Shown here: one piece after another, positions 40,868 to 52,411 of the stretch | Layout: each line of letters begins with the position of its first letter | Numbering within the stretch: the stretch's first letter is position 1 | Origin: Styela clava | Taxonomy: Eukaryota > Chordata > Ascidiacea > Stolidobranchia > Styelidae | Direction: 5' to 3' | Assembly: GCF_964204865.1 (NCBI RefSeq) | Contig: NC_135251.1 | Span: forward strand, 9,672,001 to 9,736,000 | Length of the DNA: 64,000 nt | Position numbers and translations under genes: made by a program | The notes under the pieces: model-generated | What the model was told of the DNA's origin: nothing | Databases searched by the model: none | What the model saw: the letters and a program-made list of their open reading frames with translations, nothing else

Positions 40868-41035
40868 ACGAATGAGGAGTAGCAAAGCAGCTTCAGTCGC
40901 CCTGTCGTTCCTAACACGACCTACTAAAGCTAACTTGAGCTCAGCTAATTCTAGATCGGACCCCACATCTGGGAATAAACCCGCAAAATACACACACGGA
41001 AAAGATAACAATGAAACGACACGCGTGTACGCGAG
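40868..41035 (+). pseudogene. Orphan exon 9 #3 (receptor A type)
   Basis: A copy of receptor A exon 9 beginning at ACGAATGAGG, with the acceptor lost. A single-base deletion ('aatgaaacgac' where others have 'aatgaaaacgac') shifts the frame near the end, and the original stop is deleted as in #2. Confidence 0.75.
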
Positions 41036-43020
41036 TCCTTCTTTTATCAGAAGGCTAATTATGCGTACATTGGATGTGATTTGAAAACTAAGGAACAGTA
41101 AAAACATCGAACTCACAAATACTTTGGAAATGATTTATGGTTATTGTATATGTATTGGTTTGTTAAATTCAGCATCATATGTCGATATATTATTGGGTAT
41201 AAATCGCCTAAAGAACCGTCAATCGAATGGATATGGCGAAAATGCTCTATACGTAACATTGCAGTTGTATGCAGGCTTACCCGCTGAATAATATTTTTCA
41301 TTTGAGGTTCTCGGTACCATTTGAGAAAATATTCAAAGTAAAGATTTTTAAATTGTTCAACAAAATAAACCTCGTTTACTGTTATCTGTTTTAAACATTT
41401 ATCCGATGAGAGTAAACGAAATCTCAGAATTCTAAATATTTATTACGCACAACTAGTTCTATAGAACTACAAAGATAAATACATGAGTTTATTTTCATTT
41501 TTTAAAATTTAAAATAGAGTTTTAACCTAACAAGAAAATGTTGTTATGTTTAAGTAGAAAACCTATAGTATTTTGTTGTGGAATTTTTTTGATATACATA
41601 CGTTCAGACCTTTTATGGATTTCTGTGTAAATTTGTTAAATTGATGGCAATTCGAACTCATATACGTTCATTCTTGGGCAGATGCATTTTGTAACTTTGA
41701 TGTATAACCACCAATTAAAAAAAAATTATATACAATTAAAGTTAAAATTAGATTTCAATATATTGATATTTTAAATAAAATTTGATAATCATACGCAATG
41801 CACAATTTCTGTAATATATCTGACCTGTTTATACGTTAAAAAGTTGAATCGTAGTTTCTTCAAAACAAATGATGATTTAAGATCCACCACCAAATAAGTT
41901 CGTCTTTTTTCCCATGTTTGTTCCACTATATTTTTAATGTTCAAAATATTTGTTTTTCTCATGAAATGAATATACAGATAAGGGGATAAACAATATTTTT
42001 TTGTATATATGAGTAAAAGTAAAGTTGAGTAGAACAAAGTAAAGTAATCATCGCAATTTAGTTGCCGTCGCTGCCAGGTAAAACACATTGTAAAACCCGG
42101 GTTGCAAATAGTAGCAAGACTAATTCTCAAATTAATGTTTTATTTACTTTAAATAGTACACTTTATTAGAATCTTATCCACCTATCTGATCTTACATATA
42201 TTACACACTGCCTCGTGCAATTTTATGAATTTATTATGTTTTAATTTACAAATACCATCATTGAATAATGCCATAAACTAAAGCAATCAACGAATGTATC
42301 AATGTCTATTATTAGGAAGGGGTAACAAAATCATATTTCACATGATTAAAAAAACATTTTTTACCAAATGCAAATTGGATAGGATGTAAGTTTATATTTT
42401 TACAAAACATATCTGTTTTCAAACACGTGTGAATAAATTAACATACGTGAATTTTCCTATTTTCTTTTCGATATATGTTATTTCCTCACAAGAGCTGGTA
42501 ATTTATTGTATTTTGATTTACAATTTTGCTAGTGGTAACATTGCATTATAGTGTCTATAAATATTTAGACTATAAACTAAATATTTGTAGAAATATGTAA
42601 ATTTTTACTGAAATATCAAGGTGAAATTTGAAGTTTGCTAAGGTAAATAAACTAATTTAGCATTAGGATTATTATGTTTCAACTGTTGAATCATTTAAAA
42701 CAAGAGACTAAAAATTTAGTTGTGCCTAACCTAAATGTTTTCTCAGTTTATACCGCTCACTTTTATCACAGAAATATCAGTATAATATTCAGATTAGCAC
42801 ACTTGTGAAGTTACATGAGTTCTATAGTAACATAACATATAAGCAAAATTATGTAATCAAAACCAATATAGCAAAACAACAAGTATTTTTTGTCTGCAAG
42901 ACGATATGAATTATAAGTCAATGCCGACGTAATGTTTCATATTTGGATCAAAATAGGTTGTTTCAATAGGACGTTGTGGAGTTTTTATTTGCTCCAGACA
43001 CCTTTGTTATCATTGTGTTT
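41036..43020. other. Spacer between orphan exon 9 #3 and receptor D
   Basis: Homologous to 31265-33373 with small deletions (for example around 42060). AT-rich; no gene seen. Confidence 0.5.
42984..42989 (-). promoter_or_regulatory. Polyadenylation signal of receptor D
   Basis: AATAAA on the minus strand about 32 bases after the stop codon. Confidence 0.5.
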
Positions 43021-46000
43021 CTATTGTCCAGTGGCTTCCTGTACTCGGTCATCGATTTCGTTTTTATCTTTCCTAGCTGTGCGCCCTGGTGATTTATTGT
43101 TACTTGAGTCAGCATTTGGTGCCTTGCCGAAAAACATCAATATCACAGAAAAAGTTTTACTGTTTTTCATTAGTCTGAAAACAAATATAGGTAAATTTTC
43201 ACATTTCAATTTTATGTTTTTTTTTATTCCAAAACTTATTCAATCGCTGAGTGGTTGTAAAGCCCAAATAATACATATCACTTTCAAAATTTTCAAACAA
43301 AGTGCTGCTTCATTTCGGTACATCAGATGAATGTTTAATTTTAAACCACAGTTTGAAAAGCATTCAACTCACCTTAATTGAGTTTTAAATCTTGCAGCGA
43401 TGAAATAGATGTATGGATTAATTGCAGAGTTCAAATAAGCCACAAGAGAAGCTGCGTGGAAAAGTTTGCTACAGAAGTCACTCTGTTAAATATAAATCAG
43501 AGAATATACAAAACACATATAAAATACGTTTTTAAGATGAGAACCACGAGCAGGTACATAATATAACCGAGCTATTAAAAAAGTGAACAATTTCAATATT
43601 TTCCAAGTGTGTGTGACCTATTGGTCATTTGAATGACGTATATGTAAAAGTCGGAGGAGCTGAGCAAGCAATTGTATAATTTGTTGTTGGCGAAGTGCTG
43701 GTTTTAGGAGAAGTTTTATGAGTTTTCAGCTAAAAGAATTATTGAAAAATAGTTTCAACAAGCAGTTACTTACAGTTCCTGAAATTCCTGTCATTTTTGC
43801 CATTTGAACAGAGTGATACGGAAGCCAACAGACTGCAAACACAATGACTAGTATTGCGCACATAATAACCACTCTATCAGTGTCTTTATCATTTTTTGTT
43901 TTTCTACTCAATGCGTCCCCTCGAAATCGCTTTTTGTGTAAATGAACAATGATCAGAATGTAACAAGCTGCGATAATCTGTAATATCATAAAGTATAATT
44001 AATAATCAAACATCGAATATTGTTTATTATGTCTTATGTTATTTATCATTATAGTGCTATTTTGTTCAAGCATCCTAGTGGCAACGGACACACATGGACC
44101 CGAAGTAGGAAACAGACAAAGAGGATGGACCTGCAGTTCAATGCCCAAACAAAGTCCTTATCTCATAATTTATCCTTTTTCAAACTAATCACTATCAAAT
44201 CAAATGTGTCAACAACAATTAATTTTAAAAATCACATACGCAAAAAAATACTGAATTACCCAGTATTTATAATGCATACATTAAGTGCAGTAATGCATAT
44301 AAGATAATGAAAAGTTTTAAGGAGATAATTGGCATTGTTTGTTAATCAATCGACTTTTATTTGTATGCATGACCGTGAGTGTGTCTCTACTATGCGTTTA
44401 CCAACTGCTTATATCTGTTATTTTTTAAACTATTTCTCAATTTGCAAAAGTACATATATGGAATAGACAAGAATATTTTGTCAAATATAGGTTATTGGAA
44501 TAATTATAACAATGTCTTATTATGCAAAATATCGCTCAAAATATTTAGTAAATAAGAAGCAAAAAAATCAATGCGTTATGGTACAACTTCCATTAGTACA
44601 ACTCAAAACTCACCATGAAAGGAACGATGAACATCACAATAAAATTAAAATAGAGAAATCCAATAAATCCCAGGTTATATTTGTTATAATGACACCCTGG
44701 ATTAGGAGTTTCACCCGACTCATCGCTTTCTGGTAAGGTTTCTACTGGGTAATCACTATAGAAAGATAAGTTTAAGATAAATAAACTCAAGATTGATAAG
44801 TTCTGAGTGCGATATAAGTCAACTCTATGAAATATATAAATTCATCAAGAGGGCTTCGTGAATAAAATTAATTTATTCCTGTTAATTAATTTGAGAACAA
44901 CGCCTGTAAAAATACGTCCAAATGATAGGCACATATCAGAAACTTCAAAAAACGTTGATAGCAAGAATCAAATCAATCATTCGTGAAAAAATAAAAATAG
45001 TACACATTATCATATGGCGGCGAACAGGCAGGCGATTCCCTCATTTTGTACATTTCTTCCATACATATTTCGTACCCTGATCCAGAATCATTGTCATCTT
45101 CCAAGCAAAAATTGTGAGCTAACATATCGAGATCATACTCGGGAAATTGCAGTCTAAAAATAATAGTTGTTATAGTTCTGGCAGTAAGAAACGTTCATTT
45201 TATGTAATGACAAAAGTTCGATCATCTGGTCTTCCTGGCTTTTAACATTAAAGTGAATATATAGTGACCGATCTATAATCCACGACATTAAAAAATCGAC
45301 ATAATATATATCAAAATAAAAACAAGTGAATAGGGAATTGTGAAGATTTATATCCGGTAAATATATGATGATACGTTTTTCTGTTATTCAGAATATCACC
45401 TAAAATGAAGCGAAACAAAGCAAACAGGGCAAATTTCGTAAATGAAATTAAAAACGGATAAGATCATTGTTTGTAAAATAAAATATATTTATTCAACATT
45501 GACGCTGAAAAAAGATACTTACAGAATAATGAATACGAAGCACGGATCTAGCTCCCAAAATCATTCAGAAAAACTTTTAATGGTATTTTAATGAGAACTA
45601 GTTTATTTTCAAATTTCTCATTGTTAAACATCAACATAATCTGTAGTGTTTTATTGTCACTTCATGTCAATTTCACAATTGCTGATTCATGAAGTTGATT
45701 GAAAATTTCATTTATATGAGGTAAGGTTTTTAAAGTGCACTATTATATGTTTTGATATAGGGTAATATGATGCTGGTATTTTGGCCTAAATTAATTGTCT
45801 TTGCATACGCAAAAATTAAATTAAAAAATTCCTCACTCGCATTTACAAAAAGGTTCACGTCCTCGTTTTGTGCTGTACATCATGATAGGTGTACATATTA
45901 ATATTGCAACTGTCCATACAATAGCAGTAATAATATAAGCTGCTTTTGTAGTTCGTAATTTTTGCAACCGGTCTGAGAATGCGTGACACACTGCAATGTA

Positions 46001-49000
46001 ACGATCCAAAGCCATCACCTAAAACATAGAAATGTTTGAAGTGTTAGATTGTTTTTTAACTAGCATTAATTATTGACAAAATAAATTCAGATTTGATACG
46101 AAAACAAAAACAATTCAAGTATCTTAATAATTTTCATTCCAAAATCTGAATTACCCCTAAAATTCAAAATATTTCTGCCCAATCAATTAAAAATTATTAA
46201 TAAGTAATTTTTACGCCTCCCAGCCAGCATTGAGATAAATATTGAGTTCCTTAATTTTACTTAAGCATGACGTAAAACGCTGCAGTTTAAAGAACCAAAC
46301 ACAACAAATACATGAATATAAGTAACATGACCTAATTAATTACAGTAGGAAGTCTTAGGGAATTTTCTTTATACAAGATTGCGTCAATTATAGGAAATGG
46401 TTTCGTATGACCTAATTAAGACTATCATTTTAGAAAATGCTTGCACGTGTTTGTGAAACAGTTGCAACATGATCCCGATATATCACAGTAAAACTAAAGC
46501 AGCCCAAGTCAAATTTTTCTGACTGTTTTTGATCATCGGCTATTTCTGGCCATCTTTTGTTCTGATTACGAAGCTCTACCTATTTTGCTTTTTTAGTAAT
46601 TTTTTTGTGTCAATTTTTACGTTCAGCTGTCAGTTAAAAACTAACTATTACGAAAATACAATTTTCTCAAAATCTTCAAATGTGACGTTAGCTTATCTAG
46701 TTTTAGCGAGACAAAATGCAACTACTCCTGTTCTTGTAACAACTGAAAATCAAATACCTTTCATTTCAATTTCTACGGGGCTAGGAAGTAATCAATTTCT
46801 TATAGTACGCTTTATTTTACTCTTAATTTTCCTGTGTATCAAAAAGGCTGTGTTTGTAAAACATAGTCTTACAAAATGCAATGAAAAATTTTAACGACGT
46901 TATATTGTGGATAATTGTCTAATCACAATCATTATATCTCACCAATCGCGAGTGATTCAGGTTCATGCAACAATATATATATATATATATATAGAAATGC
47001 AATACAAAATGGTATCGGTGCTAACACTACCTTATTATGTATTTTACTAAAATTGCCGAAAATGATGGAATGAAAAATCATTTACCGTCAGAAAAGAAAT
47101 TGAACTATAATAGTTTACGAATAAAACAGCTTCTTTTGCTTTGCACATCCCATCTGGAAATATCCATTCGTTGTTAGCATCTTCAATAACTTGGAACGGG
47201 AGAGTAAGAAGAAATGCTGAATCGGCGATTGCAAGCTGAAGAATATACCTATAAAAGGGTCATATGTTGATACTCTCTCTAATTTTTAGAATACAATAAC
47301 CTTCAAAAAATTTGTTGTAGGCTCAATTGGCATGATGGCCCAGCTAATAGGGCGTTACTCTTGGCTTTGTTATTATCGTAGACAGTAATCGAGTTTTGAT
47401 TCCCGCGCCCGTCACCTCAGCCAAATTGGGTATGCAATGACTAACGGAGAGATACCAGTCATTTTGAAGGTCTTTGAGTATATCGTTTGGAATACGCACC
47501 TGGCTGCAAAGGACCTTGTTAAAGGCCTGAGGCGTACTGATAAGTATCGTATAATGAAATCTAGGCCTACATCCTTTTTATGAAGACCTTGTTGATGGCG
47601 CAGTTATTATTAGAAGTACATTTAGTGCGTGGTTAAAAGCGTTAATTTTCAATAAGATATACAAAATTCCAATGCAAAGTCCGAAAGTAATATATCACTT
47701 GTTTATAAGTACGCGTAGGGCGGATATTAGGTCATGCTTCCTCTACCATTCAAAACATGAACAAAAAAAAATTATCAACGCCATTTCCATCAGCCAAGCA
47801 CACATATTTTGCATTTATCAAAGTGTAACACCTTTTTTGAAATTCAGTGACACGAAATTGTGTATACACAGTCAGAGCCAGAAATCGTTGCGCGTATAGC
47901 GTAAATTCGGAAGTGATAGGTGATGTTATTATATTCTAGATCGCGAACACAATTTAGATTTCCCGGGAAACTAGCGGTAGATTTGTCAAATCTTGGAATG
48001 TAGGTCTGAAATAGAGACCACATAACCTAAAAGTTAAATTTTGTTGTTGTTTGCGTGTTCCATATGTTCATGCAGTCTGTGGCTGCCTAGTCGGAGTGAA
48101 AGACGTGGGAATTTGAGTCGGATGTAAAAACATCAATATTTAAAAACGTATACAAAAATTGCAAAGTCTGAAAGTAATATTTCACTTGTTTACGAATGAA
48201 TACGCATTTATCGGATATTATGTAATACTTCTTTTATAGTTCAAAACATAAACAAAAGAGATAATAAACGCCACTTTCATCAGCCAATCGTTTACATAAA
48301 ATGCATTTACCAATGTGTGACTCCTTTATTAAATTCAGTAAGCAACAAAATCATTGCAATCACGATAATGTTACCCAAAACTCCGACAGCGCAGACGAAT
48401 ATTCTGAAACCATTTATAGCTTGAATATTTGGATCCAATGTATATTCATCGTTTCCATTGGTGTGATTGTAACCTTATGTGAAATGTAACAATATTTTGC
48501 AATAAAACAATAAAAACGACTTGCAAACCAGACTGTTAATGTACTCATTGGTGTCGTGTCGTGTCGCTTAAAATACCTTGAATTATATTTAGTTACAAAT
48601 AGTTGAATAGAGAAAATTCTCCTTTTTCTATACTTTTATAATATAAGTTTATATAATATCTAAGAAGGTGTTGGAATTTTAACATATCCGGAAACGTATT
48701 TAAAAAGTGGAATAGTGTGTTATGATCGTGAGGAAACACTAGCGAAATATTCATTTAGCCACCCAACAATTCATTAATCATTATATCATCATTATTTATT
48801 CATCATTGTCTAAAAACGATTTAGCTTGGCAAAGATACGTTTTCAAATATTCAGCCAAATGGATGAAACAAACAGACTGGTATTATTAAAAGTTTACACT
48901 TTTTCCAAAAATCACAGATACAGATACCTAAATTACAAAATCAATAACAAGGGTTACCTGGGTATGTTGTAGCTAGTTCATAGCTGGTAGAAATATTCAA

Positions 49001-49036
49001 TTCAATTGGCTTGGAGTCAACCAACGTCTCCGCCAT
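43021..49036 (-). CDS. Receptor D: class A GPCR, nine exons, 448 aa
   Basis: Exons in transcript order: 48958-49036, 48311-48473, 47086-47248, 45837-46018, 45004-45153, 44614-44755, 43774-43977, 43373-43482, 43021-43174; 1347 nt, open throughout. Class A landmarks are intact. Exon 5 is 15 nt shorter than in B and C, removing the H-P-D-N portion and one tyrosine cluster, but keeps three cysteines and S-P-A-C-S-P-P. The start region reads M-A-E-T-L with the N-I-S sequon. It ends A-T-G-Q, so the PDZ-ligand-like tail of A-C is lost. Intron 2 contains a tRNA-like SINE. Ligand unknown. Confidence 0.85.
46973..46993. repeat. (AT)n microsatellite
   Basis: About ten AT dinucleotides in intron 3 of receptor D; shorter or absent at the equivalent site in the paralogs. 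Confidence 0.7.
47344..47458 (+). mobile_element. Short tRNA-like SINE in intron 2 of receptor D
   Basis: A 115-bp insertion absent from the same intron position in B ('gatcgcccagtcatttt') and C, bounded by CCAG repeats. It contains GTTTTGATTCC (47393-47403), close to a pol III B box, and an A-box-like AGCTAATAGG about 50 bases upstream, then 'cgcgcccgtcacctcag'. No poly(A) tail is obvious. It could be a SINE or a tRNA pseudogene. Confidence 0.4.
47690..47850 (-). repeat. Duplicated exon 2 3' end inside intron 2 of receptor D
   Basis: Equivalent of the partial exon 2 duplication in B and C, more decayed: the donor is ATAAATG and the coding remnant is altered. Confidence 0.4.
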
Positions 49037-50062
49037 TTTATTAGCAACTTAGTAAAATATATATCTTACAAATATGTTCTTAAATAAAAAAAAAAACGAA
49101 TCATAACTTTTGTTCGTCAAACATTTCATTGAAATATGCTAATAGACAATTTCATATATTTCAAAAAAACTTTGCTCATTTTCACATTTCTAATCGCAAA
49201 CTTGTAGAGTTCATTTTTGAAAATTATTTTTGCGTGTCACAAATCATTAATTAGTTAGCTTAAATTTTGTACAAAAGAAATCAAAACAGTTATCACATCT
49301 GAGAATTTTTTTCATTATTTTATCATATCGAAGCCTCGTAAACTCGCGAATAACAACTTTCACATAACCACTCTCATTCTCAAGAAGCTAAATATATTAG
49401 CGATTTTTTCATTATGCCTGACAAATAAATTTTACCTTGAAAATGTTTTAGGTTTAAAGCTTCAGCTTACAGTATAAAAATATTTGAAAACCTCAAACTG
49501 ATTATAATTCTATTTTTGTCTATGTTCTAAATCTAAGAGTTTAAAGACAAAAATATACATTGAGGCAAAATAAATAAACTTTAAATAGCAATAACTATCC
49601 GATATAGTCTCAAGTATTGACTTCAAAAGTAGTACATCTACAAGTTCTCATCTGCGCTGGACAATAATTATTAAATAATAAGTAATCTTCAATGAGGCAA
49701 TAACATTTTTACGTTAGATGCGTTATGCCAGACTGAGATCAATACAGTATGTTTTGCTTTGATTTTGAATTCTTCTAGCTCGTACGTATACGTTCATTTT
49801 CGGATGTCACGTTCCAGAAAGTCATTATTAGGAAGTCGTATTGTTGCAGGCATTCCTTGCTAAGCCTAGTAGACAATTCCATGGAATACTCGGTGAATAA
49901 CTTTACTTAACTTCTCACAATTCTCTCATTCTGAGAAAAGCACAATTCCCGGGTTTTAATTTTGTTATAATGAGAATAAATTTGGTTCTTTACGTATTCA
50001 CAAGTATTTTGTCTTCGTGTTTATATTGCTATAGTTTAACCCAAATTGGCCTCTATCGGGTG
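49037..50062. other. 5' flank of receptor D
   Basis: Homologous to the other unit flanks but with no transposon insertion, so it serves as the empty-site reference for the fold-back, TA-flanked and piggyBac elements. Ends 'ggcctctatcgggtg'. No gene seen. Confidence 0.5.
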
Positions 50063-50246
50063 ACGAATGAGGAGTAGCAAAGCAGCTTCAGTCGCCCCGT
50101 CGTTCCGGACACAATCTACTACTAAAACTAACTTGAGCAAAGCTAATTCCAAATTGGACCCCATATCTGGAGATAAAACCGCAAAATACGAACATGGAAA
50201 AGATAACAATGAAAACGACACACCTGTACGCGAATCAGGAGTTTAG
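50063..50246 (+). pseudogene. Orphan exon 9 #4 (receptor A type), stop codon retained
   Basis: A full-length copy of receptor A exon 9 reading in frame to the native end R-E-S-G-V and stop (50244-50246), with more amino-acid changes than #2 (for example A-P-S-F-R-T-Q). The acceptor AG is replaced by 'tg'. It preserves the ancestral 3' flank that #2 and #3 have lost. Confidence 0.75.
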
Positions 50247-52411
50247 TTGTCGGAACTTCACCACTCATTATGAATTCCTTTTTTCAGAAGGCTAATTATG
50301 AGTACATTGGATGTGATTTGAAAACTAATAAACAGTAAAATCATCGAGCAGGTCATTGTATTGGTATTGGTTGGTTAAATTCAGCGATATATAATTGGGT
50401 ATAAACCGTCTAAAAAACCGTCAATTGCATGGATATGGCAGAAATGCTCTTCTATACGTAACATTGCAGTTGTCTGCAGGCTTACCCGCTGAATAGTTTT
50501 TCTAATTTGGAGTTCTCGGTACCATTTGAAAAAATATTCAAAATAATAATTTTGAAATAGTTCGACAAGATAAACTTCGTCGGCTTTTGTCTATTTTAAT
50601 CATTTATCCGATAAGAGTAAACGAAATCTCAGGATGTTCTAAATATTTCTTACGCACAACTATTTCTATAAAACTACAAAGATAAATACATGAGTTTATT
50701 TTCATTTATTTTTAATTTGAGATAGTGTTTTAACCTAACAAAAAAATGTTGTTATGTTTTAGTAGAAAATCTATATTATTTTGTTTTGAAATTTTCTAGA
50801 TATACATACGTTCAGACCTTTTATGGTTTTCTGTGTATTTTTGTTAAATTGATGGCAAATCGAACTCACATACGTTTATTACCTGGAAGATGCATTTTGT
50901 AGTTTTGATGTATAACCACCAATTAAAAAACAGATTATATACAATTAAATTTAAAATTAGGTTTCAATATTTTGATATTTTAATCAAAATTTGATAATCA
51001 TATGCAATGCACAATTTCTCCAATATTTCTAACTTGTTTATACGTTAAAAGGTTAAAACATAGTTATTACGATGACTTACAAATACAGGTTTTCTTCAAA
51101 ACAAATTATCTAACGTCAATTATATTTACTGCTTTTTTTCATGTTTGTTCAACCATATTTTTAATTTTCAGGATATTTTCCTTTACAGATAAACTGCTAA
51201 ACAACAGGTCTTTTTGTATATATGAGTGAAAGTAAAGTTCAGTAGAACAAAGTAAAGTAATTATCGCAATTTAGTTTTCATTTCAATTCATGTTGAAAAG
51301 AATATGTATTAATAGAGCAAAATTATATCTTACATTCGCAATGTATTCTCATCAATATTTATTCGACGTTTAAATCGTTTTTTTCTGAACAAGTATGAAC
51401 AAGTATGTTTATCACATACAACTACACAAACTGTCACTGCCAGGTAAAAAGCATTGTCTTTCTAATTAATCACACCATGATAGGAGGCATGAAGTTTTAT
51501 ATCAAAAGTTATAGAAACATGATAATTAAAAACTCGGGTTGCAAATTGTAGTAAAACTTATTCTCAAATTTAATGTGTTTATGTACTTTAAATAGTACTC
51601 TTTATTAGAATCTCATCCACCTATCTGATCTTTTATATATTACACACTGCCTCATGCAATTTTATGATTTTATTATGTTTTACATACAAAGACCATGATT
51701 GAATAATGCCATCAACGAAGCAATCAACGAATGTACCAATGTCAAATATTTGAATAGAGGTAACAAAATCATATTTAACATGATTTAAAAACGTTTCCAA
51801 CAAATGTAAATTGGATAGAATGAAAAAATTTTATTTTTACAAAACAGATCGCTTTCAAAACACGTGTGAATAAGATAACGTACGTGAATTTTTCTATTCC
51901 TCGTTTTAATATATTTTATTAACTCACAAGAGTTGGATTTTGGTTTACCATTTTTCTGATGACTAATAACATTGCGTAATAGTGTCTATAGATATTTAGA
52001 CTATAAACTAAATTTTTGTATAGGAATATGTATTTTTTACTCAAAAATCAAAGTGAAATTTGAAGCTTCTTAATTAAGGTAGTTAAACTAATTTAGCATT
52101 AGGATTATTATGCTTCAACTGTTCAATCGTTTAAAACAAGAGACTAAAAATTGAGTTGTGCTAAACCAAAATGTTTCTCAGTTTATACCGTTCACTTTTA
52201 TCACAAAAATACGTTCTAGTAGCATAACATATAAGAAAAACTATGTCATTGAAACCAATATAGCAAAACAACGAGTTTTTTTGTCTGCAAGCCGCTATGT
52301 ATTATAATTCAACGTCGACGTAATGTTTTATATTTGGATGAAACGAGGTTGTTTCAATAGAACGTTATGGAGTTTTTATTTGCTCCAAACATCTTTGGTA
52401 TTGCTGTGTTT
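50247..52411. other. Spacer between orphan exon 9 #4 and receptor E
   Basis: Homologous to the other tail-to-tail spacers; AT-rich, no gene seen. Confidence 0.5.
52375..52380 (-). promoter_or_regulatory. Polyadenylation signal of receptor E
   Basis: AATAAA on the minus strand about 32 bases after the stop codon. Confidence 0.5.

Larger units (their letters stand above)
40868..50062. repeat. Tandem unit U4 (orphan exon 9 #3 + receptor D)
   Basis: A unit of about 9.2 kb with the same order as U3. It lacks the fold-back element and carries a SINE-like insertion in receptor D intron 2. Confidence 0.75.

Noticed and set aside
49037-49080. TATATAT tract upstream of receptor D (and paralogs) as a TATA box
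   Set aside because: It lies only about 25-35 bases before the ATG, leaving almost no 5' leader, in a background where such tracts are common.
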